Source: Congeria kusceri (lineage: Eukaryota; Mollusca; Bivalvia; Myida; Dreissenidae). Taken from it: a DNA stretch of 64,000 bases. The stretch is from positions 130,001 through 194,000 of the forward strand of contig JAPFQT010000036.1 in NCBI GenBank assembly GCA_027627225.1. Direction: 5' to 3'. Positions 37,312 to 49,308 of the stretch are shown piece after piece. A program made the translations under genes and the position numbers. Position 1 is the first letter of the stretch, and every line of letters starts with the position of its first letter. The notes beneath the pieces were generated by a model. It had not been told where the DNA came from, made no database searches, and was given only the letters and a program-made list of their open reading frames with translations.

Positions 37312-40300
37312 GTAATAATAATATATAAATTTTCTTGGTTTATTTATTAATTCCATTGATCAAAAAAGACAATATTTCTTAGTTTTGTTGATCATTTTAA
37401 GAACCTAAATTATGTAGGAATTTTACTTGGCAGAATAATTCTACATGACATTGAAGGAGTTACAGTTTTACATGATTAAATAATTAAGTACAATTAGATG
37501 GGTTATATCGTACCAACAGCAAATGTATAAATAGTGTGATTTGATTTATATCCAAATATTTCAATCGAAAACATTTGCTATGGCCAATACATGGTTTAAT
37601 TTTATATCGCCATTAAAAATCTATTTAGATTATCTCACAGGAAGATTATCTAGAGATGGCAAATCCTTATATCAATAGAAATGCTATAATTAAGTTCAGC
37701 AATGAACGAACCCGATCCTTGTACAAATCGATCTGTACTGTATACACATATCACTACCAATCAAATTCGAATCAAAATAATATTTCTTACTAAATGGTTA
37801 GTATGTATGTGCATTATAAAGTGACTTTTTCGCAGATTGTTTAATTTCTGTAATTAAACCAAATAATGTATCAATAAATCATAAAACATACAAAAAGTGG
37901 TGAAATATTGAGACTTGAAACTACGGTTTCCGGAAGAAAAGTCTGCCGCGACATATAATAATACATGGACATGTGTTGAACGTTTGTTAATAAATATTCG
38001 TGTTTTCAAAAATCAACGAAAAAAATAGAAGCTATCTTATTAATCAAGCGTTTCGTGTTTCAAACGCTTTATAATTGCACTTTTCAACTGATAGCTGTTC
38101 ATTAGTACTTGCTATTTAAAATTTGAATGAATATGTTTCTGTGTCAAGAATGTTATTTCGCTTCTGTGTATTATAAAATGCTTTTCTGTTTAGAATCTGT
38201 GCCATGTTTTGAAAATTGTCAATTTTTCATCTTTAAATTGTTCATTCTGCATGACTTAATTTATGTTAAACAATATATATCTATATATAGAAACTAGCTC
38301 ACACGTTTATGATAACCAATAAGTGTACTTGTATATACAATCAATAAACCAATACTAGATAACGTCTGCTTTGTATAGGTAAAGGTAGAGGACAAATGAT
38401 TTCTGCAATTAGATTATATTGAAGCATTAATGAATATAATTTTTGTGCAATTGTATTGAAATAATTTTGAATAATTATGCGACCAATTGAGATATTGACG
38501 ATATAGGATTGACAATGCGTTTAGCCATTCAGAAAGAAGTTATTTGCAATTCTTTATTTGCATGCGTACACTGGCCATATTGCACTTATCAATTGCACCA
38601 CATATACATGCATGTATTAAAAATACTTAATTTGATACGGAATAGACATTCGAATGTGAACCTTTAGTTGAGTTTTATCATAAGTGAATCGAAAAACGTG
38701 CATAGAGTTTTGTCGTGAAAGACATATGACATCAAGAAATGCGTCATTTTATTGATTTAAATTGATGACGTTATCCTAACGGAACTTAACGTTTACATTT
38801 TGCATCAAGGTCATATTAAGTGTCAAAAAGTTGCATATTATCAGAACAGGTAAACGCTATGTACAAGTGATTTAAATTGTGACAATTCGTCGATCTATTG
38901 TGTAAATACATTCCATCTCTGAACACATACATATTGTTGAATATATTGCTGTTCAAATGCCTTTAACAGACATGAATATGGTTTCTGTTTTAGTACCAAC
39001 TACGCCGTCACCACCCAAGTCTACCGCAAAACCACCTGGTAAATACGTTTTACCTTTAATAAGAGAAAGGATAATCCAGGACATTATTGGATGCAATGAG
39101 AAGCAGGAAATGCCATGTATAATGTCAAGCAAAGAAAAAAAAAATAATTTCCTGGTAAAATACTAAACAAAATGCATTGATTAGAGCCTCCAGCGTCGCA
39201 TACACCAACATATGAACATTTTCAATAATCTCGGTTTTCCTGTCATTATATCAACAAATATACATTTTTGTGTATAATTCTGTGTACTATAAATATGTTG
39301 TTGTTTTTTCGTGTGTGTTTTTCGAAGTGTTTATCCCTTCATCAAGACTGCATAGACGAAATAACACCCCGTGGGATGAAGTTAGCTGTATTTCCACACT
39401 GTGGAATACAGCAAACACGCGCAGTATAATTACGTCATTTTGTTGTTTGTCGTGATGTCATTTTGTGTTTTGCGTGTTATTTAGAGTTTTCCTTTCGTTT
39501 ATTTTTAAATTAAGACAGACAATGATGGAATAACTAGAATACCAGGTAAGTGTTTATTAAAGATAAGTTTATTTGCTAGGCACAAAAACGTGAACCACTC
39601 ACAAAGGCTCGTGGTTCAGGTTTGCTAAGCCTCGCTAAGTAATCTTAGCTTTTAATCACCACTTACACTAACCTAGTAGTCTCTATTTATACACTGAGAC
39701 AGCGGACACTGTGTTATAATGGTTTATGAACGTTTATAGTTTTCGTAATGTATCTCTAAGATCTTGAACATGTAATTTTTTGTTCCATCAATATATTTCA
39801 TGTTACCGTGACATGTCTTATCAATGTATAATACTGACATGTTGTGATAAATGCAAACATAATAATTTAATTAACTACTTAAAACAAGATAAAAATATAT
39901 AACAACAGGAAAAATTTACATTCAGATAGATTAATGCATTATGGTCGCTGCACAAAACGTATGCAAAATAAATTCAGGAGAGACAACCCGTTCTTTTACA
40001 ACAGTGTTTATATAAATAGGGATATAATTTACAACTGTATTACTTCACGTCTAAAAATACCGTTAACTGAAAAATGTAAATGTAACACATTTAAAAAGTC
40101 CAACTGGTAAGTAAGAAATCGCGGTACGGAATATCTAACCAATGATTCAATACTGCACTTCTATTGTTTGCTGTATACTTATAAAGGCAAGAGAATCATT
40201 ATACCTGAATCTATTTATGATTGAATATTATACGAATGAATAGAGTTTGTTTGCAATTATACTGTTCACGATATTGAACGAGTTAAGCAAACTAAGGCAT

Positions 40301-41297
40301 ATCAAGTCCAGACTTCGACAAGAAAATAAAAGACCCTATTTCTTGTTCAAACAAATTATAAACCACAGCTTTAAATAATCGGTTTGTAACTTTAAACGGG
40401 CATCCTCTTATTTGTGCTATTCAACGAACATACTAAAACAGACCCTGATAATATTGATATATTTGACAACTACAAAATACAAAATGTTTACAATTGATAA
40501 AACAGTGAAAATGGAAATTTCATTGCAAGCAATTTACAAATGTAGAGTACAATAATAATGTATAAATGGATCTATAGGTTTCTGAAAAGAATTATATGTT
40601 TGAAACCTTTTCGAAGGCAACAGTTGTCAATTATCCAAGCTTGCCATTCAAATTAATCTAGGAAATATTTCCAAATGTCAAACTATATTTTTTTGAGGAC
40701 ATAAGGTTATGTCTATGTAATGAATATACGACATGTGTAAGCAATGTGTAATATATATTTGTTATTGAAGGTTGATCATTAAAGTTTGATGTACATAATA
40801 GATAACTGGCAATGAACATAGTGTTGTTGTTTTTTCATTTTAGAACCAGTTACGCCGAAACTGTCTTCTACTGGAAATCAGTGGGGTAAAACACTTTGTT
40901 ACTTAAACAAAACGGCGCGACCATTCAAATAATTTAAAATGCCGTAAAATGCGAAAATTAGCTGCATTGTCTGCACTGCAAACGACAAGACGCCAGGTGT
41001 ATTATGAAATATATTAACGGACACTATTATTTACCATATATGAGATCACATCTTTATGAATATTAACAATAAAATACATTCTGCTTTCACGTTTGTTGTA
41101 ACGGCAAACATAACACACAATGTACAATTTAAACAAGTTTCGTCAAAGGCCACAAGGACTACAAACATTTCATAGGGACATGTGTGGCCGTATAAATATT
41201 CATGACAATAATAATTGTTTTTAATACTCTTGTCTTCTATGCAGGTATGAACAGTTGGGTCATGGTCCTGACTGTAGTTGTCACATTACTTGTTTAA
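36927..41297 (+). CDS. Locus C: intact Ig-like, probably GPI-anchored surface protein
   Basis: Four coding exons join in phase 1: 36927-37311, 38994-39038, 40844-40885 and 41245-41297, giving 174 aa. Residues 1-26 form a signal peptide (hydrophobic RIFGIFIVLPCAFS). Residues 28-128 are a V-like Ig domain. It has cysteines at 28, 56, 66, 74, 111, 112, 122 and 124, an F-strand SGEYCC and an N-glycosylation site NIT at 98. The B strand reads YQLEF with no cysteine. Residues 129-157 are a Pro/Thr/Ser/Lys stalk. The C-terminus WVMVLTVVVTLLV is hydrophobic and ends the protein, with small residues before it. That is the plan of a GPI-anchor signal. An upstream in-frame ATG at 36891 would add 12 residues; I prefer 36927 because the signal peptide then starts conventionally. 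Function is unknown. By architecture it is a cell-surface recognition or adhesion molecule. Confidence 0.6.
38994..39038 (+). CDS. Locus C exon 2: 45-bp Pro/Thr stalk exon
   Basis: Acceptor TCTGTTTTAG and donor G|GTAAAT, phase 1-1. Encodes PTTPSPPKSTAKPP, a probable O-glycosylated spacer between the Ig domain and membrane. Same length and context as the exon at 47842-47886, and similar to the 42-bp exon at 40844. Confidence 0.6.
40844..40885 (+). CDS. Locus C exon 3: 42-bp stalk exon
   Basis: Acceptor TTCATTTTAG, donor G|GTAAAA, phase 1-1. Encodes PVTPKLSSTGNQW. Its similarity to exon 2 suggests exon duplication, so stalk length could change by skipping without shifting frame. Confidence 0.6.
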
Positions 41298-41324
41298 CCT
41301 TTCGTGGGAAGAAGAATCACGAAT
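41245..41324 (+). CDS. Locus C exon 4: anchor, stop, and a 3' UTR donor site
   Basis: Acceptor TTCTATGCAG. The coding part ends with TAA at 41295-41297. Twenty-seven bases later a consensus donor GTAAGT begins at 41325, and a pyrimidine-rich acceptor (TTATTTCTTTTCAG) ends at 42062. That implies an intron in the 3' UTR. Comparison with 29013 suggests the ancestral exon may have continued past this stop. Confidence 0.5.
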
Positions 41325-42689
41325 GTAAGTGCGTGTATGGCCATAGCAGGTGTTGTGAAAGACTATTTTAAATATTCAGTCATACTAGCAATACGAGCAT
41401 ACGCTGAAAAATTAACACTATCCATGTACTTACTTAGACTTCGGTAACTAGCACATATAACTCTGAGCTTAGTGAAATTAGCAAATGACTTGTTTGGTTA
41501 TTTTGTAAACAATGTTTTTTTTCTTCTGTATGTAATCTTTTTTAGAATTTTGAAAAGTACCATCAAGACAAAATTAATGCAACCGTGATTTAAAGTCAGT
41601 TTAATGTGGTCATATGATGGTTTTAATTGGTACGTAACAGAGTGCATTTATTATTACAGAATCGTTCAATCTACAAATGCTTTATGATATATGCATATTA
41701 ACAGAAAAATAATTTCAGAAATCAAATAATATTTCGGTAGCGTTATTTAGCCTACATAAAAGGTACTTAACTAACAAAACACGGACAAGGTTACTGTAGG
41801 CTCATTTACGCAACAATATTGGACGAAAGAAAAACAACGTTTTTCGTATTAGTCAACTATAATATTGTTGAAGATTATTCAATCAAAAAAAAGAATGTAT
41901 TACATTATATACATTATATTACATAATGATTGTGTGCATTATATTATTTACTTTACAGTGGCTATTGAGTTTAGTTATTGTTAAGTGAAATTTAAGTTAT
42001 TTACTTTACTTATAATAGGATTTTAACAACTATTCGATAAAACGAATTTTATTTCTTTTCAGTGCGGATGACATAATTACGAATTCTAGATTACCTATAC
42101 AATCCAGAGCAAAACAAAAACAACAAACTTTAAAACAGAACAATCGTCATTGGTGTTCAAAAACAGGTTTAACAATGATTTATATGCCCCATTGGGATAA
42201 TGCTGGTACACGTTATTCACAAACACACACACACACACACAAATAACTGAACGCGTTTTAATTATTAACGCATTTATAGCCAGGGCAAGTTTTGTCAGCT
42301 ATTAATCAAGACACAAAGACAGATCGTCGACTTATCTATGATCGTTGGGCAACCAATCAGCCTGCTTGTGCTGTAATGTATATTGTAAGAACCCATCTGT
42401 GATATAATTCGTCTGCGATTATTTAGTTAATAATTAACTCTTGTGATATATTATTGTTCTATTTACACAAAAGCTCGGACACATTAACCGGACACTGACC
42501 TTCATGCATGAATATAAACAAAGCGAAACTCCATTTGCGACAGCAGGAGCGAACTCTTATTAGCAGCCCGAGGTCCTTTATTTATGGCAAGTGACCAATT
42601 GCCAAAAACAATATGCAGGACATCACAAAAACACATAACAAACACAAAACACACATGAATTACACGCATGAAGACATTACAAACTTACA

Positions 42690-42890
42690 AAAACGAATAG
42701 AGTAGTTACCGTACTGGAATCGAAATGACCAGTTGCGACTCGTCAATCATGGATTGAGTTAACCAAATAGGGGTTTATATTTCAGTGGCAAATAAGAGCA
42801 CATGGTTGCATAATCCAATCAATTTACTTCAAATCTTTGGACAAACAACCTGAGACAAACAGAGAGGCGGAGCGATCGATGATTTTGCAA
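42690..42890 (-). repeat. Inverted copy of the block at 14830-15060
   Basis: On the minus strand this segment matches the sequence following the tyrosine-rich tail exon, but no tail coding sequence is found beside it. It may be a relic of a second, inverted tail exon near the 3' end of locus C, or a dispersed repeat. Confidence 0.5.
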
Positions 42891-44040
42891 CTGCTCAATT
42901 ATAAAGATGTAAAAGTATGCCAATGCAAATACAGCTATAGTATCCGTAAACTCGTGAAATACGTGCACGAACTAAAACGAGTATAAATATTGGAATAATT
43001 CAAGAGCGAAATATATATGCTAATCGTGCTATACCTCCTCCAAATATGCATGTGTTGCCTGGAAGAATTTCGATCATTAACATATTTTATTAGACATTTG
43101 ATAATGAAGTATGTGATGTGACATTTCTCAACACCAGTTTCAAAGCTACATGTATACCCGGCGTAATGCAGATGAATAAAACCCATAGTTTAAGTATACC
43201 CAAATTTTAAATTACTATGCTGAAGTGTATTTTTCAGAGCTCAATTAGTTTGTCAGCTGTTGTTGGGCTAACATAACTATATTTTATGGCAATCTCAACC
43301 CCAGCTTTCGTAAAGAGAAAAGCATTTCTGAACTGTATTCTCAATTTTTATCAACAGAATAAGCTACCGTTTCGTTGCAAAAGTCCAACACAAACAGCAA
43401 TGCTACTAAGATACAGTTAACACAGCTTGTATTACTTATTTTAGAAAATGAAAACAGACAAACAAACAAAGGTACTGTCGTCTTGGTCATGTTTATATGT
43501 TGTATACAAATCATGCTATTTTATTCCAAAATATAAAGTACTGTTTTTGTATTATGATTGATTTGGCTTTCTGTTCACAAGTACATGTATAATACGTTGA
43601 TCTTTGTTTGCAAATTTGTATACATTTATGTCATTATTATTTGATGATGTTGACATGTTTAGAAACTTTAACGCATATTACGCATATCCAATTTAAACGT
43701 GCACATTCATTATTCAAGAGATAGTATGACAATTTTTTTGTATTGGGGAAATCCCTGTTGACAGAAACTTCACCTTCAGTCCATAAAAAACGGTGATGGC
43801 ATGTTATCGACTTTCATTGTACTGTTTACCTGCATACAATTAAGATGACTCGCTAAGTTGATGAATTGGTTAACTGTTTCATGTCGCTCGTCCATAGTTT
43901 TTTTTTCACATTACGCCAGACAGTCCTTACCAACATGAATTGTTGGCTACCACTACAATATTTATTGGTAACAAGCGCATTCATGGCATTATTGTACGGC
44001 ACTCCACGTAAAATTATAGTATTATGATTATTCGACCAAA

Positions 44041-44044
44041 AAAA

Positions 44045-44083
<39 letters not shown>

Positions 44084-44146
44084 TTGTTATTATTATTGTT
44101 TTTGTTGTTGTTGTTGTTGTTGTTGTTGTTTTATTGTTTCATTTTA
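44041..44146. repeat. Trinucleotide microsatellite (AAT/ATT)n-(GTT)n
   Basis: ATA repeats turn to ATT and then to TTG repeats directly before the acceptor of the locus C' Ig exon. In locus C the corresponding position is continuous coding sequence, so expansion here may have split the exon. Confidence 0.85.
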
Positions 44147-44160
44147 TTTGTATTATTCAG

Positions 44161-44472
44161 ATGATTTTCATATAGCCAAAGTTGGAGAAGCAAATGTTCA
44201 ATTGGAGTTTATTTTTTCGTGGAACATTTTAGAACTCAAATCGATAACGTGTAACAAATTCGGAACGACTATTGGTCAGTGCCGAGGAATTAACGTATTT
44301 GAATGTTCCGTTAAACAAACATATACTGACATGTACAGACAGACTTCAAACGATGACCTTACACGTGTGATTGTCAATCAATATAACAACATTCTATGAA
44401 ACACGTTCTGGAGAGTACTGTTGTCCAAGGAAAACGAAAAGGAGTCTACATGTACTTGTATTCAAGTGGAGG
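44161..44472 (+). pseudogene. Locus C' non-canonical V-like exon, frameshifted
   Basis: Acceptor TATTATTCAG and phase-1 donor G|GTGAC. Encodes AKVGEANVQLEF, SITCNKFGTTIGQCRGINVF and TSNDDLTRVIVN, very close to locus C exon 1. A four-base duplication (AATC, about 44377) shifts frame into a TGA at 44396-44398. A one-base loss near 44428 restores length to a multiple of three (312 bp). Confidence 0.7.
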
Positions 44473-44515
44473 GTGACAATCATCAGTTCAACATTCTAAA
44501 CAAGCGATTTGCCAG

Positions 44516-44820
44516 GCCCGGCTAGCTCAGTTGGTAGAGGGCTGGACTGTCAATCCGCGGATAGTGAATTCGAACCCCAGCCCGGCACCATTGCTTGTGT
44601 AGGTTTGGTCATGAAATTATTTATACGGCCAGTCTCAACCTACCTCTGATTCAAGTAGGACAGTTGTCAGTTACTGGCATAAGTATGTGCACTTAGTACT
44701 GGTAAACCGGTTCGATCGGCTAAGCTCGCCTAGGAAAAGTGTGAGTAGGTTAACTGACCGCCGTGATATGACTATAATACTTTTAAAAACGGCGAAAACC
44801 CCAAACAAACAAACAAAAAA
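44516..44820 (+). mobile_element. tRNA-Asp-like SINE, copy 1
   Basis: The head has box A TAGCTCAGTTGG, an anticodon-like loop CTGTCAA (GTC, aspartate) and a box B-like GAATTCGAACC. The acceptor arms do not pair, so it is not a working tRNA. The body shares GCTTGTGTAGG, TACCTCTG.TTCAAG, GTACTGGT.AACCG and GATCGGCTAAGCT with the copy at 58156. It ends in an AAAC-rich tail. Confidence 0.75.
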
Positions 44821-45212
44821 GGAAGTTACTGATCCAGCAACTTATCCCATTTAAATGTGTTACATATATGATTGTAGCAAAGGACTATATGGAAACATAG
44901 GGATTGTATTTATATCTGAATTATTACAATGCGTGTATTAAAATTACATTTTACTAAAAGGTTTGTACTTTACTACAAATTGTGTTCACGACTTACACAT
45001 ATATAAAATAGTGATATAAATTGTACTTTTCGATTAAGCAGTAAAATAACCCATTTCTGGTAACAAATGCGTGTCCCTAAAACATTTTATACAACCGAAT
45101 AGTGCTTACACTATTAACGAGTTTGATGCTACAATGCCTCTAAAATATATAAGCCTATTAATAACAATATTGTATTTATCTTCTGAAACATGAGTATAAT
45201 TAAAACGTGCAG

Positions 45213-45471
45213 ATGATAATGTTCAAGTAGGAATGCGCGGTACTTGAAATCTACCTAATTTGAACCGCTAAACGCAATGCAGTTACACAATACATCCTTC
45301 AATGAATCAATCAATATTGAGTGCAATTATATCATTCAACCTAACGAAAATGCTATGCAAACAATTCTCTATCGAGGCCAGACATTAATCAGAACAAACC
45401 AATACTCTTTTGATGTTCATAGCAATTTAAATATCAGAGGCTTCAAAAATCTGTTCGTAACTTTAAAATAA
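45213..45471 (+). pseudogene. Possible Ig V-like remnant of locus C'
   Basis: After an AACGTGCAG acceptor the phase-1 frame stops within a dozen codons. From 45277 another frame reads ESINIECNYIIQP, then TILYRGQTLI and SFDVHSNLNI, suggesting a B strand, C-C' strands and a D-E region. No F-strand cysteine follows. Weak, listed for completeness. Confidence 0.3.
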
Positions 45472-46279
45472 TATGCTCTTAGTTTAGAGTTGCTACTCAA
45501 CAAGCAAATTAATGAATAAAACTTGATATTGTGTGTCTACCTAATCTGTGAGTCAGTGCTCCAGATAAGCGTTGGTGTACAAAGGGTTATTTAGAAAGAT
45601 TGAATCGCGTGACCATCTTATTACTTTGCAAGCTACGAATCACTAACAATCGATTACCCACAAATGTATACGTTCACGAAGCAATTTTGGACCGTTCCGG
45701 ATTAGTCGACACGTTGACTGAATGACTGTTATGCATATTATTGCGTTTGCATTAAGTAGATTGCTTACAATCCTTTATATCGACCAAGATATGGAAAGTA
45801 GGTAGTAAAACAACGACAAGTTCGATTTGTCTTGTGTAAAAATGACATTGCAGAAATTTAATTTCATTCAAACAAATGTATCCCGTCTGAAGGAGGTTTT
45901 TTGCACACTCTTTCCCTTGCACAATATTGTGTTTCTTTCCTTTTCTCGCCAACTGTCATTCTGCGCTATCAATGTTTTAATTTTATTTTCGGAGCGTATC
46001 TCAAGATTTGTCATGTGTAAATTACGAATATACGCGTTTTATCTTATCGTCCTGGCTGTGATCAAAACATCAAATGTTTACTTCTTGGTGAAACAGTGGA
46101 ACTATATATCGTTTCCGTAATAATTACATATTTAACGTTTAGTATCATATTCTTTCAACGGATTATGTTGTACGCATAGAACAGAAATTATTTATAAACT
46201 TAGTTCAACATCAAACATATTTAAAAAAGCAGTAGGTGGAATGAAACATGTGAAATCATTACGTCCAATCTCATTTTAG

Positions 46280-46382
46280 GTACAATTCCCCAAGAAGCTG
46301 AAGCTCTTGATTTAAAAGTCTTAGTTTCACTACATGGACCTTTGCGTTTCAAACAATTTACAATGTACCGTGCTGTGCAAAT
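46280..46382 (+). other. Possible truncated exon beside the LINE
   Basis: A TCATTTTAG acceptor is followed by an open phase-1 frame beginning GTIPQEAEALDLKVLVSLHG, cut off by the LINE at about 46383. It might be a domain exon destroyed by the insertion. No family assignment is possible. Confidence 0.2.
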
Positions 46383-47565
46383 TAATAAGAATAGAATAGT
46401 TTATTTTTCGACTTAAGCATATAAAGCTCATCGTCATTAACACACATATACAATAACAACATGCGTTTGAAGTAAATACAAAACATACATCATTTCGAAG
46501 ATAAATCAATTTAAATAGACACGAAATAAACATGTTTTCGTGAGAATGTCACATGGATGAGGTTAATACATAGTGACTACATAATGTCACACGTATTTTA
46601 ACAATTTCAACAATATTACATTATTTGTACATGTTTTCTTTGTGAAAAAATATAAATATTTTATACTACATATATATGACATTTTCTCGTATTTTAAAGC
46701 ATTTTATACAAAAAATAGCTAGTTTTCTTAACAATATTTTGTTTGAACTATTTATTAGTTCGATAAACTTGTACATATTTGGACGGGATCTATAATACTT
46801 TGGAATTAATGTATTCCTGATATCAGCATAATAAGGGCATTTAAGAACAAAGTGATATTCATCCTCGATGTCATTTAGGTTGCATAACACACATTTGCGT
46901 TGATCTCGGACAATGTTATGGTGTCTACCCGTTTCTATAAATAATTTGTGAGACGACAAACGTAATTTAGAAATAATATTCCTATGTTTGATATTTTCAA
47001 CAATATCAAGATACGATGATCTTTCGAATACTGGTTTTAGTTCCTTATATAGAATCATTGAGCTAGATGATGTGACACTGACATTCCAGCTAGTGATGTA
47101 CTGGTCTCGTAATCTGTTTTTAAGTAACGGGATAAATTGATCTGTGTTCACTGATTCAGGGAATAGCCATACATCGGCAAAACCGGTTTGGTTAAGAATG
47201 TCCCGTACTTTCGATGTCCAATTGTTTGTGTTATTTTTGCATTCAATTTCTAATCTCTGTAATAACGCAATTTGTTTAAGAATACAATTTCCCTGTTTTA
47301 AAGTGTATAATTTAAAAAAATATTTAACGATCCTGACATATCTGTCTATATACAGGGGGAATCGACCAACTTCGGCATATAACGATAATGAATTTGTTGA
47401 CATTTTTACATTTAATAGTCTTTTACCAAATTTACGATGAACGCGTTCAATGTTTTCCGCTTTGATAAATCCCCAAACCTCGCAGTTATAGTTTAAAATT
47501 GATAATACATAGGCGTTAAATAAATTGAACATGAAATTGAATAAGACGTACATATTGGTTTGGCA
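46381..47565 (-). mobile_element. 5'-truncated LINE, Jockey/CR1-like, second copy
   Basis: Minus-strand open frame 46666-47553 (295 codons) with NAYVLSILNYNCEVWGF, then IERVHRKFGKRLLNV, then YAEVGRFPLYI, and a C-terminal CVLCNLNDIEDEYHFVLKC motif and RPNMYKFIELI. This is the same layout as 29483-30505. The 3' end lies at about 46381, where the minus strand ends in an AATAAACTATTCTATTCT-like terminus. Reverse transcriptase core missing. Confidence 0.8.
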
Positions 47566-47841
47566 ACGAAACGAATATTTTGACAGTTATAGATGGTTGC
47601 TGATCACCACAGCTTGGTAATTCTTCAACATAAGCTATTAAACCATTTTTAATTTTGATACTATAGAGAAATGCTCAGTTCATGATATATTTCAACACGG
47701 TTACCCTTATAACGCTTGGTCCATCTAGTGTTAAAATTAAAATGTATAATACATTTATTTAATGAGTGATATTGGACCTGGAACATTAAAAAAAGATGTA
47801 TACTTAAGTTCAATTGTAATAAAACGTGTTTTGCATTGTAG

Positions 47842-47886
47842 AGAACACTTCGACGTCAAAACCCATCTCTACTGGAACGAAGTCCG
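47842..47886 (+). pseudogene. Locus C' stalk exon, 45 bp
   Basis: Acceptor TTGCATTGTAG, donor G|GTAAGC, phase 1-1. Encodes NTSTSKPISTGTKS, like the two stalk exons of locus C, and is itself undamaged. It lies 3.4 kb after the Ig exon because of the LINE insertion. Confidence 0.55.
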
Positions 47887-48856
47887 GTAAGCACTCATTT
47901 CTCATACCGTTAACAAGAGAAACAAAGTCGAAGCATCAAAAAACAAAATTTTACATTTACCTTTTTGAGAAAGCTTTATACGGGGTAATACTTTTTCACG
48001 ACCCTCTATTCACAGAGGTTCTTAGTGGGCACATCATGATCTTTGTTATAAAGAACTGCCTAGTAGCTGAATGCTTTATGCATGTCATACATTTTACAAT
48101 TTATTGGGTAATGGTATTTTATACTGATCAAACAATTTAAAACAAACGTTTTTTCTAAAATAGGGTATAGACCAAACGCTCAGGTAAAACAAATCTCCTA
48201 AAAAACACACAGAACAACAGAAAAAACGGTTGTAGTATGCATCCAACAATTATGGACGCGTATACTTGTTTATGTATTAATATGTATCATTGTTATCATT
48301 CTCACATTTGTTTGGTTTAATTTAGATTTAGTAATTAAAAATCTAATTAAATTAATGAATCATTATATTTGCATAAATTTAATAATATTTTAATTGAGAT
48401 AACTTACAATGTATAAATACGGGATACTTTGAACTTACGTGAACTTTAAGAAGGAATTGTTCAGTTATTATGTATTTGGTTATGTTTTCTTTTGATTTAA
48501 AAATAACACTAAATTCAATAAATACGTATAGTGTGCATTATCTTTTTAGTTTATGCTTTTGGACAATAAATAAATAAAATGGCGCTAGATAAGCTTAAAC
48601 GTCACAAGTTCGTGTATTCTGACGTCATAAAAATGACGTCATAAATGATTCCAAAACTGTCACTCGTTAGTATGTTAGGAGAAAAAGGGTCATATTTTGT
48701 GAGTCGTTGTCACTAAATAATTATTTTGTTGAATTTTATAATGTGTTTTATGTAAACACATTCATGGACATACTGTAAATGTATATAAATTTGCCAAGGG
48801 TTGTAAATCACTTCTTGTAGATCGATGCTATGTATGGAAAAATAGTCTGTTTTATG

Positions 48857-48884
48857 TTATATTTTCACTGCAGTGAAAATATAA
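48857..48884. repeat. Perfect 28-bp palindrome, partly repeated
   Basis: TTATATTTTCACTG is followed immediately by its exact complement. The half-sites recur at once in TTATATTTTCACTG and CAGTGAAAATATAA (48889-48925), giving a cluster of four arms. Likely the end of a dispersed repeat. Confidence 0.7.
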
Positions 48885-49119
48885 AATCTTATATTTTCAC
48901 TGCTCCAACAGTGAAAATATAAAATTTTATTTCACCAATAAAATTCGATATTTCACTGAAAGGCATATAATAAACTTTTACTGCATGTGTAAGTGTTCAT
49001 ACAAATCACACCATCAAATCAATCTGGGCTTGTACAAATTATTGGGACAAACCTCGCATTATCCAGGTTTAGAATCAAGCCAACGTTATAACCATTTTGT
49101 ATATGAAGATTGTATTCAG

Positions 49120-49308
49120 ATCAGTAGTTTTCAACGTCAGGTAAATTGAAATAACAACACCAACGCAATAATGCGTATACCCTTTTGCTGTACAATTACT
49201 TTATGGTAAGTGAAATTAGCAACAGACACATAATTCCCTAAATAATTATATAGCAACATGATTGTACGTATTGTTATTTCAATTTACCTGACGTTGAAAA
49301 ATACTGAT
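49120..49308. mobile_element. 189-bp MITE with 38-bp inverted repeats
   Basis: The left arm (49120-49157) and right arm (49271-49308) are reverse complements with one mismatch; both contain AACGTCAGGTAAATTGAAAT. The 113-bp centre is non-coding. No certain target duplication. Confidence 0.7.

Larger units (their letters stand above)
43935..47886 (+). pseudogene. Locus C': broken paralogue of locus C
   Basis: Recognisable parts are a signal-peptide start (ATG at 43935, MNCWLPLQYLLVTSAFMALL), preceded by CACATTACGCCAGA as in locus C. Then come an Ig exon (44161-44472) with two frameshifts, a possible Ig remnant at 45213-45471, and a stalk exon (47842-47886). A microsatellite (44041-44146) separates signal and Ig parts, a SINE (44516-44820) and a LINE (46381-47565) sit in introns, and no anchor exon is found. 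Loss of frame in the Ig exon makes it a pseudogene. Confidence 0.6.

Noticed and set aside
43445..43472. 27-bp micro-exon (phase 1-1) in the locus C/C' interval
   Set aside because: An AG and a GT flank a short Lys/Asn/Gln-coding stretch, but in A-rich DNA this is easily random and no paralogue was seen.
44516..44590. tRNA-Asp gene (anticodon GTC)
   Set aside because: The acceptor arms do not pair, and the same head plus a shared body of about 200 bp occurs at 58156, so it is a SINE head.
47144..47440. 98-codon plus-strand frame
   Set aside because: Antisense shadow of the LINE at 46381-47565.
48620..48641. Paired CRE sites (TGACGTCA) as a functional enhancer
   Set aside because: Two 8-bp palindromes without a nearby gene start are not enough. 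They may belong to a repeat.
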